Below, piece after piece: positions 14,747-25,067 of a stretch of 64,000 nucleotides of DNA; position 1 is the stretch's first letter, and every line of letters begins with the position of its first letter. Location of the stretch: NCBI GenBank assembly GCA_035653595.1, contig DASRBO010000040.1, positions 1 through 64,000 of the forward strand, read 5' to 3'. Both the position numbers and the translations under genes were made by a program. Under the pieces are notes generated by a model, which was not told the DNA's origin, ran no database searches, and saw only the letters and a list, made by a program, of their open reading frames with translations. Source of the stretch: DASRBO01 sp035653595 (GTDB lineage Bacteria > Actinomycetota > Acidimicrobiia > Acidimicrobiales > JAJPHE01).

Positions 14747-16631
14747 CCGCCCCGGAGATCTCGCCGAGGAACCGCACCGCCTCGGCCCGGTGGCGGGTGC
14801 GGGTCATCGGAGGCAGGGCGTTGACCAGCTCCCAGCGGTAGCCGGCCTTGGCCAGGCGGGGGTCGAGCACGGCCACCACCCCCCGGTCCTTCTCGCTCCT
14901 GATCAGCCGGCCCACCCCCTGGGCCAGCAGGGTGGCCGCCCGGGGCAGGTCGACGGTGCGGAAGGCGGCGGGACCGGCGCGGTCCCGCCTGGCCTGCATG
15001 AGCGGCTCGTCCGGGCGGGGGAAGGCCAACCGGTCGATCGTCACCAGCGACAGGGTGGCCCCGGGCACGTCGACCCCCTGCCAGAAGCCCATGGTGGCGA
15101 ACAGGCACGAGCTCTCCTCCCCGGTGAAGGCGGCCACCAGCGCCGGCTTGGGCAGGTCCGACTGACTGAGGATGCGGTACGGCAGGCGGGGCCGCAGGGC
15201 GTCCACCGCCGCCCGCATGGCCCGCCAGCTGGTGAACAGGGCGAGGGTCCGGCCGCCGGCGGCCCGGATGAGCTCGGTCAGCTCGTCGTGCACGGCCGCC
15301 TCCGCCCCCGGCGCCCGGGGGTCGGGGAGGTGCGCGGCGCAGTAGAGCATGGCGTTGGTCTGGTAGGGGAAGGGGCTCCCGACGTCCATCTGGTCGGTCT
15401 CCTCCGCCGCCAGCCCGACCCGCTCGGCCAACCGGGGCGGGATGGTCGCGCTGGTCAGCACCGCCGTCACCTGGCCCCACAGGCGCTCGCTCAGCTGGCC
15501 GGCCACGTCCACCTCCGCCACCCGGACGAGGGGGACGCGGTCGCCCTCCTCCACCCAGGCCACCTGGTTGGGTCCCAGGGCCCCCAGCACGGCCAGGTCG
15601 CCGCTCAGATGGCCTCCCGCCTGCAGCACCCGGGCGCGGGCCGGGTTGTCGTCGTCACCTTCGCGAACCGCCGACACCAGCCTCGAGACCCGGCTGGCCG
15701 TCAGGCTCACCAGGGCGGCCAGCTCGCCGTCGAGGGACTGGGGCAGCCGCTGTCCCCCCAGGCCCCGCAGGTGCGACTCGAACCGGTCGGCGGCGTCGGA
15801 CACGGCGTCGGTCGTCGGGACCAGACCGGGGGCCACGAGGGGTCGCGAGTTGCGGGCCAGGGCGCGCAGGCGGCCAGGGCCCAGCTCGAGGCCCAGGCTG
15901 GTGGCGGCGACGTCCTCCAGCTCGTGGGCCTCGTCGAAGACGACCACCTCGTGCTCGGGCAGCAGGGCGCCCCCGCTGGCGAGGTGGGCGGCGTAGAGGT
16001 GGGTGTTGACGACGACGACGTCGGCCTCTTCGGCCCGGCGGCGGGCCGCCTCGGCGAAGCAGTCGGACCCGGAGGGGCAGCGGGCCGCTCCGGGGCAGTC
16101 GGTGGCGGCCACGCTCACCGCCGCCCAGGCGGCCGGGCGGGGCTCGAAGTCGAGCTCGGCCCGGTCGCCAATGGCGGTGGTCTGGCCCCAGCCGAGCAGC
16201 CGGCGCACCTGGCGACCCAGCTCGCCCAGGCCCTCGGGCTCGGCCTCTTCGCCGAGGTCCAGCTGGGTCCCGCCGGCCGTCTCGCGGCATCGCTGGACGC
16301 ACAGGTAGTTGGAGCGACCCTTGAGGAGGCTGAAGGCGAACGGCACGCCGAGGTGGGCGGCCACGAACGGCAGGTCGCGGGCCAGCTGGTCCTGGAGGGC
16401 CTTGGTGGCGGTGGCCACCACCGTCCGGCGCCCGAGCAGGATGGCCGGCACCAGGTAGGCCAGCGACTTGCCCGTTCCGGTGCCGGCCTGCACCACCAGG
16501 TTCCTCTTCTGGCGTATGGACCCGGCCACCGCCAGGGCCATCCGGACCTGCCCCGGCCGGCTCTCGCCACCGCCGGGCAGCGCTGAGGTCACCCGGGCCA
16601 GGGCGGCGGCGACTTCACCGTCTGAGACCAC
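14688..16631 (-). CDS. DinG-type Fe-S ATP-dependent DNA helicase
   Basis: A 647-residue superfamily 2 helicase of the XPD/DinG group. Walker A is AGTGTGKS (Lys55) and Walker B is DEAH (233-236). Between them Cys111, Cys179, Cys185 and Cys191 are spaced as the [4Fe-4S] ligands of XPD-like helicases (motifs NYLC, DCPGAARC and SDC). C-terminal helicase motifs include LFTSWRAM, FWQGVDVPG and QGVGRLIRS. DinG unwinds D-loops, R-loops and damaged forks in the 5'-3' direction. GTG at 16631 is the start. Whether it is DinG proper or the related YoaA cannot be told. Confidence 0.88.
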   Translation of the reverse strand: MVSDGEVAAALARVTSALPGGGESRPGQVRMALAVAGSIRQKRNLVVQAGTGTGKSLAYLVPAILLGRRTVVATATKALQDQLARDLPFVAAHLGVPFAFSLLKGRSNYLCVQRCRETAGGTQLDLGEEAEPEGLGELGRQVRRLLGWGQTTAIGDRAELDFEPRPAAWAAVSVAATDCPGAARCPSGSDCFAEAARRRAEEADVVVVNTHLYAAHLASGGALLPEHEVVVFDEAHELEDVAATSLGLELGPGRLRALARNSRPLVAPGLVPTTDAVSDAADRFESHLRGLGGQRLPQSLDGELAALVSLTASRVSRLVSAVREGDDDNPARARVLQAGGHLSGDLAVLGALGPNQVAWVEEGDRVPLVRVAEVDVAGQLSERLWGQVTAVLTSATIPPRLAERVGLAAEETDQMDVGSPFPYQTNAMLYCAAHLPDPRAPGAEAAVHDELTELIRAAGGRTLALFTSWRAMRAAVDALRPRLPYRILSQSDLPKPALVAAFTGEESSCLFATMGFWQGVDVPGATLSLVTIDRLAFPRPDEPLMQARRDRAGPAAFRTVDLPRAATLLAQGVGRLIRSEKDRGVVAVLDPRLAKAGYRWELVNALPPMTRTRHRAEAVRFLGEISGAVSSPAAGAPLGDAASRGRP

Positions 16632-16723
16632 CCCTCGGACGGTACTGGCCGTCTGCGACAGTTCGGCCGATGGCGGCGGCGGTGGCCCTTCTGATGGATG
16701 TGACCACGCTCCGCCACGGTCCC

Positions 16724-16729
16724 TAGGGT
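16724..16729 (+). promoter_or_regulatory. -10 box of the SDR gene (leaderless)
   Basis: TAGGGT ends six bases before the GTG at 16736. Confidence 0.4.
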
Positions 16730-16735
16730 GAGCCC

Positions 16736-17629
16736 GTGGCTGACCCCGGAACCCTCGACGGCTACGGGGTGCTCGTGACCGGGGGCGGGTCGGGCATCGG
16801 GCTGGCCTGCGCCCGGCGGCTGGTCGCTGACGGCGCGGCGGTGGTGGTCGCCGGCCGGTCGGAGGAACGGCTCAAGGCGGCGGTGGCCGAGCTGGAGGAG
16901 GCGTCCCCCGGTCCGGGCAGGGTCGGGCTGGCGGCGGCCGACGTGACCGACGAGGCCAGGGTCGCCGAGGCCGTGGCGGTGGCCCACCAGCTGGGCCAGG
17001 CGAACGGCGGCGGCCTCCGAGGGGTGATCGCCTGCGCCGGCGGCAGCGAGACCATCGGTCCGCTTACCCTGACCGCCCTCGACCGCTGGAACCGGACGCT
17101 GGCCACCAACCTGACCGGCACCTTCCTCGCCATCAAGCATTCCGCCCCGCTCATGGCGGCCGGCGGTGGGGGCTCGATAATCGGCATCTCGTCGATCGCC
17201 AGCTCGAACACCCACCGCTGGTTCGGCGCCTACGGGGTGGCCAAGGCGGCCATCGACCACCTGTGCATGCTGGCGGCCGACGAGCTGGGCGCCAGCGGCA
17301 TCCGGGTCAACTCGATCCGGCCCGGCCTGGTGGAGACCGGGCTGGTCACCGGTCTGATGGGCAACCAGGCGGTGCTGGAGGACTACCTGGCCTGCACGCC
17401 CCTCGGCCGGATCGGCCAGCCCGAGGACATCGCCGACCTGGCCCGGTTCCTGATCGGACCGGAGTCGAGCTGGGTCACCGGACAGACCATCAACGCCGAC
17501 GGCGGCCATTCACTGCGACGCGGGCCGGACATCCGGCCCCTGGTGGAGCCGATCTTCGGGCCCGACGCTCTCCGCGGCCTCGAGACCAGGTCCTCCAGGG
17601 CCCGAGTCGTGCCGCCGGCCGACCGCTGA
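16736..17629 (+). CDS. Short-chain dehydrogenase/reductase
   Basis: A 297-residue classical SDR. The dinucleotide-binding motif is TGGGSGIG (15-22), ADVT marks the adenine pocket, the catalytic Ser is in ISSIAS (about 152), and YGVAK gives Tyr166 and Lys170. The C-terminal extension after GQTINADGGHS (about 40 residues) is longer than in typical 250-residue SDRs. Such enzymes oxidise or reduce alcohols, ketones or enoyl/ketoacyl-CoA; the substrate is not evident. The gene stands alone, divergent from the helicase and convergent with the DapA-like gene. Confidence 0.85.
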   Translation: MADPGTLDGYGVLVTGGGSGIGLACARRLVADGAAVVVAGRSEERLKAAVAELEEASPGPGRVGLAAADVTDEARVAEAVAVAHQLGQANGGGLRGVIACAGGSETIGPLTLTALDRWNRTLATNLTGTFLAIKHSAPLMAAGGGGSIIGISSIASSNTHRWFGAYGVAKAAIDHLCMLAADELGASGIRVNSIRPGLVETGLVTGLMGNQAVLEDYLACTPLGRIGQPEDIADLARFLIGPESSWVTGQTINADGGHSLRRGPDIRPLVEPIFGPDALRGLETRSSRARVVPPADR

Positions 17630-17652
17630 GGCCTGCCGGTGGGCCCGGCCGG

Positions 17653-18537
17653 CTACGGACGGGCGGCCAGGGCGGCCTCGACGGCGGCGTCGGACGCGTC
17701 GGCCAGCGGCATGCGCACGGTTCGGGTGGGAATGCGTCCCTCAGCCTCCAGAACGCCCTTGATAACCGCCGGGCTCGGCTCGGCGAACAGCGCCAGGGTT
17801 AGCGGCAGGAGGACCTCGGCCAGCTTGCGGCCGTCCTCGACGCGACCGGCCAGGCCGTGGTCGATCATGGCGACGAAGCGCTCGGTGCGGATCTGGGCCG
17901 AGGCGGCGATGGCGCCGGCGGCTCCCATGAGGCAGAGCGGGAAGAGGTACGGATCGTCGCCGCCTAGCACGGCGAAGCCGGAGGGGAGGTTGGCCAGCAG
18001 GGTGAGGGTGTCGGCGTCGATGCCGCCCACCGCCTGCTTCAGTCCCACGATGTTGTCGGTGGCGGCCAGCTCGAGAAGGGCGGGCGCGCCCAGACCTCGA
18101 CCGGTGCGGTAGGGGATGTTGTAGAGCACCAGCGGCACGGGCGAGGCGGCGGCCACCGCCTGAAAGTGGGCGACGATGGCCGACTCGGAGGGCCGGACGT
18201 AGTACGGCACCACCGCAAGCGAGGCCGTCACTCCCTCCACCTCGGCCAGGGCCCGGTGGCGGTCGATGGTGGTGCGAGTGTCGTTGGTGCCGGCTCCGAC
18301 GATGAGACCGGCCTCCCGCCGACCACAGACCCGCGCACAGGCGGCCACGGTCGCCGATGCCTCGTCGGGGGAGAGCGCCGTCGCCTCGCCTGTGGTCGAC
18401 AGGGCCACGATGCCAGCGGCTCCGGCCTCCAGGCAGCCGTCCGCCAACCGCTCGAGGGCGTCGATGGCGACGGCGCCATCGGCATCGAAGGGGGTGACCA
18501 CCGGAACGTAGAGGCCCTTCAACGGCACCGCTGCCAC
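17653..18537 (-). CDS. DapA-family lyase (dihydrodipicolinate synthase/N-acetylneuraminate lyase)
   Basis: A 294-residue TIM-barrel aldolase. The Schiff-base lysine is Lys167 in VGLKQAV. Tyr139 lies in LYNIPYRTG, and LSTTGEAT (46-53) matches the TTGE phosphate/carboxylate loop of DapA. Arg144 corresponds to the arginine that binds aspartate semialdehyde in true DapA. Authentic 4-hydroxy-tetrahydrodipicolinate synthase is likely, but the family holds many aldolases and no lysine-pathway gene is near. GTG at 18537 is preferred; GTG at 18528 is the alternative. It follows the methyltransferase gene by 19 bases on the same strand. Confidence 0.75.
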   Translation of the reverse strand: MAAVPLKGLYVPVVTPFDADGAVAIDALERLADGCLEAGAAGIVALSTTGEATALSPDEASATVAACARVCGRREAGLIVGAGTNDTRTTIDRHRALAEVEGVTASLAVVPYYVRPSESAIVAHFQAVAAASPVPLVLYNIPYRTGRGLGAPALLELAATDNIVGLKQAVGGIDADTLTLLANLPSGFAVLGGDDPYLFPLCLMGAAGAIAASAQIRTERFVAMIDHGLAGRVEDGRKLAEVLLPLTLALFAEPSPAVIKGVLEAEGRIPTRTVRMPLADASDAAVEAALAARP

Positions 18538-18556
18538 CGGGCCAGCGTAGGGGCCG

Positions 18557-19345
18557 TCACCGGGCGCCGGCCTCGGCCCGGGCGATGAAGCGGTTGAGCG
18601 TGGCGAAGAACGTGCCCTGGGCCGAGCGCTGCTCCAACTGGTCCCTGAAGGCCTCCATCCTCGCGACCCCAAGCACGCCGAGGTCGGCGATCCGCTGCAA
18701 GGCCGATTCGACCCCAGTCAGGCGTCCAAGGCCCTCCAACGAGGTGACCGCCACCGGTGCCAGGGTGACCTCCACGCCCACGAAGCCGGCGTTGACCAAC
18801 AGGCGTCGCAGGTGCAGGCCGACACGGCGCTGGGGAGCCGAGGCAGCCAGCTGCGCCGACAAGGCGACCACGGCCTCATGGTCGTCGGCGTCGAGGGTCA
18901 GCGATCCCCAGTCTGGTTCGAAGATGGCGATGCGGGCGCCGGGCCTGAGGACCCTTTCGACCTCGTGGAGGACGGCCAGCGGATCGGCCACGTGCTGGAG
19001 CACCCGGTCGGCCAGGCAGCCGGCTAGGGACTTGGACCGGAACGGGAGGCCCTCGCCGCGGGCGCCGGCCAGGCGGAGCACCGCGCCGGCGTGCGCCGCC
19101 CTCGAGGCCGCCCGGTCGAGCATGAGGAGCGACGCATCCACGCCGACCGCGGTGATGCCGGCTCCGGCCCAGGCCACCAGGTCGTGTCCGATCCCGCACC
19201 CCAGATCGAGAACCGGGCCCCTCCCGCCGGCGGCGGCCAGCGAGCGCAGGTCCGCCTTCACCGGCTCGAGGGCGGCCGCGGCCCGCTCGAGGTAGTCGAT
19301 CAGGAACTCAGGGTCGGGGCTGGCGTCGACCTGCGAGAAGGGCAT
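18557..19345 (-). CDS. Class I SAM-dependent methyltransferase
   Basis: A 262-residue Rossmann-fold methyltransferase of the UbiE/Methyltransf_11 type. Motif I is LDLGCGIGHDL (near residue 50), motif II is AVGVDASLLML, then LPFRSKSLAGCLADRVLQH and RVLRPGARIAIFEPDW. The acceptor is unknown. The C-terminal third has a helical substrate-recognition part. It starts at the ATG at 19345 and probably shares a transcript with the DapA-like gene downstream. About 220 bases without a gene separate it from glnII. Confidence 0.8.
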   Translation of the reverse strand: MPFSQVDASPDPEFLIDYLERAAAALEPVKADLRSLAAAGGRGPVLDLGCGIGHDLVAWAGAGITAVGVDASLLMLDRAASRAAHAGAVLRLAGARGEGLPFRSKSLAGCLADRVLQHVADPLAVLHEVERVLRPGARIAIFEPDWGSLTLDADDHEAVVALSAQLAASAPQRRVGLHLRRLLVNAGFVGVEVTLAPVAVTSLEGLGRLTGVESALQRIADLGVLGVARMEAFRDQLEQRSAQGTFFATLNRFIARAEAGAR

Positions 19346-19569
19346 GGCGATCTCCCGAGCCGGGCCCAGGCGGTCGACCCGTGCTCATGCCGCTCCAGGT
19401 GGTGATCCACTCCGTTCCGCCAGTCGCGCCGATGCCCAGGCTCTCACGCCGTGCCTGGTCTCAGCCAGCTGAATTCGGACCCGGACGGCGACTTCATACC
19501 GGTCCCTCGCCCTGTCCCCGGCCGGTGCCGGCACCGGCACCGGCCGAACGTGCCGTCCGCCGGGTGCTC

Positions 19570-20577
19570 TCAGGCGAGGGCGCCGCAGCAGGTCTCCAGG
19601 ATCAGGCGGGTTACGACATACGGATCGCAGTTGGCGTTGGGCCTTCGGTCCTCGAGGTAGCCGCCCTGGTCGCGCTCGACCTGCCACGGGATCCTTACCG
19701 ACGCCCCCCGGTCGGAGACGCCGTAGTTGAACACGTCGTAGGGGGCGGTCTCGTGCGACCCGGTCAGACGGTTCTCGATCCCCTCGCCGTAGTTGAGCAC
19801 ATGGTGCTCGGCGTTCTTGCCCAGGGCCTCGGCGGCGGTGATGACGGCCTGGTAGTCCGACCTCATCGACGCGGTGGAGAAGTTGGTGTGGGCGCCCGCC
19901 CCGTTCCAGTCGCCGGGGGCCGGCTTGGGATCGAAGCTGACGGCGATGTCGTCGTCCTCGGCGACCCGGTGCAGGAGCCAGCGGGCGACCCAGAGCTGGT
20001 CGGCCACGTCGAGAGGTCCGAGCGGGCCCACCTGGAACTCCCACTGGCCGGGCATGACCTCGGCGTTGATCCCCGACAGGGAGAGGCCGGCCCGGAGGCA
20101 GGCGTCGAGGTGGGACTCCGCCACCGGCCGACCGACGGCGGCGCCGGTCCCCACCGAGCAGTAGTACGGACCCTGGGGCCCGGGGAAGCCGCCGTCGGGG
20201 AAGCCGAGGGGGCGGTCCTGGCGGAACAGGGTGTACTCCTGCTCGATACCGAACAGCGGCTCCTGGTCGCGGAACTGGAGCTCCACCTCCCGCAGGGCGG
20301 ACCTGGTGTTGCTCCGGTGCGGGGTCATGTCGGTGAGAAGGACCTCGCACAGCACCAGCAGGTCGTCACCGCCGCGCACCGGGTCGGGGCAGGAGAAGAC
20401 CGGCTGCAGCACGCAGTCCGATGCCTTGCCCGGTGCCTGGTTGGTACTGGAGCCGTCGAAGCCCCAGATCGGAAGCTCCCCCAAGCTGGTCGGCCCGGGC
20501 AGGATCTTGGTCTTGGAACGGAGCTGGGCGGTGGGCTCGCTTCCGTCGATCCAGATGTACTCGGCCCGGATGGCCAT
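19570..20577 (-). CDS. glnII: Glutamine synthetase type II (eukaryotic-like)
   Basis: A 335-residue GSII enzyme that makes glutamine from glutamate, ammonia and ATP. The N-terminus AEYIWIDG and the WGFDGSSTNQA loop are GSII signatures. FGIEQEYTLF, INAEVMPGQWEFQVG and DWNGAGAHTNFST carry the metal and ammonia ligands, and VRIPWQVE with the EDRR segment closes the active site. GSII occurs in Streptomyces, Frankia and rhizobia beside GSI and lacks the adenylylation tyrosine of GSI, so control is expected to be transcriptional. ATG at 20577 is preceded by GAGGAGAC as ribosome site. Confidence 0.92.
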   Translation of the reverse strand: MAIRAEYIWIDGSEPTAQLRSKTKILPGPTSLGELPIWGFDGSSTNQAPGKASDCVLQPVFSCPDPVRGGDDLLVLCEVLLTDMTPHRSNTRSALREVELQFRDQEPLFGIEQEYTLFRQDRPLGFPDGGFPGPQGPYYCSVGTGAAVGRPVAESHLDACLRAGLSLSGINAEVMPGQWEFQVGPLGPLDVADQLWVARWLLHRVAEDDDIAVSFDPKPAPGDWNGAGAHTNFSTASMRSDYQAVITAAEALGKNAEHHVLNYGEGIENRLTGSHETAPYDVFNYGVSDRGASVRIPWQVERDQGGYLEDRRPNANCDPYVVTRLILETCCGALA

Positions 20578-20649
20578 GGTCTCCTCCTCGGATGCTGCGT
20601 CGGGCGACGGGTTGTCCCGTCGAGTTCATCCTCCGAGGGTCGCGGCCTT

Positions 20650-20715
20650 GTTACTGGTTGGTTTCGTGACGATTAACGCCCGTGACTCAGGGGGGTAACT
20701 CCCATGACTCACGGG
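20650..20715 (-). promoter_or_regulatory. Repeat-rich control region of glnII
   Basis: The 157-base gap upstream of glnII holds four GTNAC-like half sites. Read on the plus strand they are GTTAC 20650, GTGAC 20666, GTGAC 20682 and GTAAC 20695. A direct repeat TGACTCAnGGGG occurs at 20683 and 20704, 21 bases apart. GlnR of actinobacteria binds GTNAC-type half sites at nitrogen genes, but the spacing here (16, 16 and 13) does not match the usual 11-base phasing. An operator for a nitrogen regulator is plausible, not proven. Confidence 0.4.
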
Positions 20716-20734
20716 GGCGACCGGCCGGAGGACG

Positions 20735-22582
<1,848 letters not shown>

Positions 22583-22713
22583 GTCAGGGTGCTTCCTCGT
22601 GGGGGGGCACCCCAAGATACCAAGGACCCTGGCGTCCTCCCCAGCCGGGCGACGTGGCCCCTGCGGGGACGCAGATGCACCGTCGGGCGCCGCCGGCCGA
22701 CCACACTGTTGCC

Positions 22714-23484
22714 ATGGTCGTCAGGGCCACCCGGCCCTCGTGGGCCCAGTCAGCGCTGGTGCTCATGGACGAACGGGGCATCGACGTCGCCGGGGCGGCG
22801 GCCGCCGTCGGCCTGTCGCGACGCGCCCTGGCCGACCGCCTCTCCGGGCGCACCCGGCCCCTCACGGGCGAGCTGATCAGCCTGGCCCAGGTCCTCGACG
22901 TCCCCATCGGGGTCCTCCTCGGTCCGGTCGCCCATCGCCGGCGCCGGCCCCCGGCCCCCTCCCTCATCACCGCCCGCGACCGCCGGCTGTACCGGGCGGC
23001 CGCGCAGGTCGACCCAGGCCCGTCGCTCAGGACGGTGGCCGCGACCCAGTCCTACGTCCACGCCGTGGTCGCCTCGTCATGGTGGTCGCAGACCTGCTCC
23101 TCGAGCCGGTCGGTGCTGGTGTGCGGCTGCGGCGGGGGCAGCGCCGACAGCCCGGCCTGGCATGCGGCCGAGCTGACCTCCGGCGGGCTCGAACACAGGA
23201 TCCACCTGCCGCGCTGGGCCCGGCGCCCCCTCACCGTCCTGCACGAGATGGCCCACGTCGCCGCTGAGCCGATCGTGTGGGCCCGCCCCCACGGGCCGCA
23301 GTTCGTGCGGCTGTGGGTCGACCTGGTCGACGAGTTCCTGGGGGAGCCGCAGTCCTCCCGTCTTCGGGCGGCCCTCCGGAACGAGGGAGTGTCGCTGGCC
23401 AGCCGTCACCAGGTGACGGCGGACCGGAACCTGGGCCTGGCCGAGCTGGGCCGCCTGCTTCCGCCGGCGACCGGCGTGGGCTGA
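22714..23484 (+). CDS. HTH-domain zinc metallopeptidase-like protein
   Basis: A 256-residue protein with an N-terminal helix-turn-helix (about 12-75; AAAAVGLSRRALADRLSG, then LAQVLDVPIGVLLG). A C-terminal zincin-like domain carries HEMAH (His177, Glu178, His181) and PHGPQF (His193). The layout recalls actinobacterial putative metallohydrolases of the TIGR04338 type and, more distantly, IrrE/ImmA proteases that cleave repressors. I infer a regulatory protease or nuclease-like hydrolase; the target is unknown. A CxC pair (VCGCGGG, about 136-142) might bind metal. ATG at 22714 is divergent from typA and lies 89 bases before uppS. Confidence 0.7.
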   Translation: MVVRATRPSWAQSALVLMDERGIDVAGAAAAVGLSRRALADRLSGRTRPLTGELISLAQVLDVPIGVLLGPVAHRRRRPPAPSLITARDRRLYRAAAQVDPGPSLRTVAATQSYVHAVVASSWWSQTCSSSRSVLVCGCGGGSADSPAWHAAELTSGGLEHRIHLPRWARRPLTVLHEMAHVAAEPIVWARPHGPQFVRLWVDLVDEFLGEPQSSRLRAALRNEGVSLASRHQVTADRNLGLAELGRLLPPATGVG

Positions 23485-23560
23485 TGAGCCGTTCCCGTGG
23501 TCCCTTCTCGGGACCGGGGATAGCGGTCGAGGCCGTGGGTTCGGGGCCCGGCGGCCGCAG

Positions 23561-23566
23561 TAGCTT
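23561..23566 (+). promoter_or_regulatory. -10 box of uppS (leaderless)
   Basis: TAGCTT ends seven bases before the ATG at 23574. This supports that start over upstream in-frame codons. Confidence 0.45.
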
Positions 23567-23573
23567 CACCGCG

Positions 23574-24308
23574 ATGGCCGTGCCCGGTATCGACCGCAGC
23601 CGTCTGCCCAGGCACGTGGCGTGCGTCATGGACGGCAATGGCCGGTGGGCGTCGAGGCGGGGACTGGCCCGGACCGAGGGCCACGCGGCGGGCGAGGAGG
23701 CTCTCTTCGACACGGTCGAAGGTGCCCTGGAGGTCGGCCTGGGCTGGCTGACGGTCTACGCCTTCTCGACCGAGAACTGGCGGCGGCCGGCGGACGAGGT
23801 CCGTTTCCTCATGCGGTTCAACGAGGGGATCCTCACCCGTCACCGCGACGACCTCAACTCCAAGGGGGTGCGGATCCGCTTCTCCGGTCGGCGGGACTGG
23901 CGGGTGCCGCGTCGGTTGCTGCGCCACATGGAGGAGTCGGAGGAGCTGACCCGGGCCAACCGCCGCCTGACCCTGACCATCGCCTTCAACTACGGGGGCC
24001 GGGCCGAGGTCGTCGACGCCGTTCGCCGGCTGGTGGCCGAGGGCGTTCCCGCCAACAAGGTCGACGAAAAGGCCATCAGCTCCCGCCTCTACTACCCCGA
24101 CGCCCCCGACCCCGACCTGGTCATCCGCACCTCGGGGGAGTACCGCCTCTCCAACTTCCTGCTGTGGGAGATTCCCTACAGCGAACTGGTGTTCGTGGAG
24201 ACCCTGTGGCCGGACTTCCGCCGGGGTGACCTCTTCGACGCCATCCGCCAGTTCCAGGGCAGGGAGCGTCGCTTCGGGGACGTCCGGGGCCGGGCGGGGA
24301 CGGCGTGA
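23574..24308 (+). CDS. uppS: Polyprenyl diphosphate synthase (cis-type)
   Basis: A 244-residue cis-prenyltransferase making the undecaprenyl or decaprenyl carrier lipid of cell-wall synthesis. Motif VMDGNGRWA holds the essential Asp20. YAFSTENWRRP and the RTSGEYRLSNFLLW / VETLWPDF block at the C-terminus are family signatures. The stop overlaps the recO start (GTGA), a common actinobacterial arrangement. ATG at 23574 is chosen because similarity begins at LPRHVACVMD and a -10 box sits just upstream. Confidence 0.93.
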   Translation: MAVPGIDRSRLPRHVACVMDGNGRWASRRGLARTEGHAAGEEALFDTVEGALEVGLGWLTVYAFSTENWRRPADEVRFLMRFNEGILTRHRDDLNSKGVRIRFSGRRDWRVPRRLLRHMEESEELTRANRRLTLTIAFNYGGRAEVVDAVRRLVAEGVPANKVDEKAISSRLYYPDAPDPDLVIRTSGEYRLSNFLLWEIPYSELVFVETLWPDFRRGDLFDAIRQFQGRERRFGDVRGRAGTA

Positions 24309-25021
24309 GCCTCTACCGCGACCGGGGGGTGGTGCTGCGGACCATCCGGCTGGGCGAGGCCGACCGGATCGTCACCTTCCTGACCAGCGAGCACGGCAAG
24401 GTGAGGGCCGTGGCCAAGGGGATCCGCCGCACCAAGAGCCGCTTCGGCGCCCGGCTGGAGCCCCTGGGCAACGTGGCCCTCCTGCTCTACCAGGGCCGCG
24501 AGCTGGACGTGGTCACCCAGGCGGAGACCATCGAGCGGTTCCCCCGGCTGCGGGAGGACCTCGAGCTGATGGCCCGGGCGACCTCGATGCTGGAGGCGGT
24601 GGACCACATCGCCCAGGAGCGCCAGTCCAGCCCTGCCCTCTACACGATGCTGGTGGGGGCGCTCAGGGCGCTGTCGGCCGGGGGATCGTCCCTGGTGGCG
24701 CCGGCGTTCTTCCTGAAGCTGCTGGCCCTAGAGGGCCTCGAGCCGGTCCTCGACCGGTGCGCGCTGTGCGAGGGCGCCGGGGAGTTGGTGGCCTTCGACT
24801 TCGACTCCGGAGGGACGCTGTGCCAGGGGTGCCGGCGCGGCCTGGCGGTGAGCCCGGGGGCGCTGGAGCTGATGCGTCGGATCCTCGGTGGCGAGCTGGC
24901 CCGGGTTCTGGCCGAGCCCGTAGGTGCCGCCGGTACCGAGGTGGAGCACCTCGCCGCCCGGGCCATGGAGCACCACCTCGAGCGCCGACTGCGCAGCTTC
25001 GGGGTGCTGGACCGGGCCTGA
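24305..25021 (+). CDS. recO: DNA repair protein RecO
   Basis: A 238-residue RecO protein, which loads RecA with RecR and anneals strands in the RecFOR pathway. An N-terminal OB fold (DRGVVLRTIRLGEADRIV, KGIRRTKSRFG) precedes a helical domain and a zinc site with CALC (near 151-154) and CQGC (near 178-181). GTG at 24305 overlaps the uppS stop by four bases, so translation is coupled. Confidence 0.92.
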   Translation: MSLYRDRGVVLRTIRLGEADRIVTFLTSEHGKVRAVAKGIRRTKSRFGARLEPLGNVALLLYQGRELDVVTQAETIERFPRLREDLELMARATSMLEAVDHIAQERQSSPALYTMLVGALRALSAGGSSLVAPAFFLKLLALEGLEPVLDRCALCEGAGELVAFDFDSGGTLCQGCRRGLAVSPGALELMRRILGGELARVLAEPVGAAGTEVEHLAARAMEHHLERRLRSFGVLDRA

Positions 25022-25055
25022 TCCCAATCCCGCCGGGGCCTTTCCGGGCCTCCGG

Positions 25056-25061
25056 TAACCT
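25056..25061 (+). promoter_or_regulatory. -10 box of the glycyl-tRNA synthetase gene (leaderless)
   Basis: TAACCT ends six bases before the ATG at 25068, so the transcript would begin at the start codon. Confidence 0.45.
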
Positions 25062-25067
25062 CGGCGC

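Noticed and set aside
20650..20699. A canonical GlnR operator
   Set aside because: Half-sites are present, but the spacing does not match the published 11-base phasing, so it is listed only as a candidate control region.
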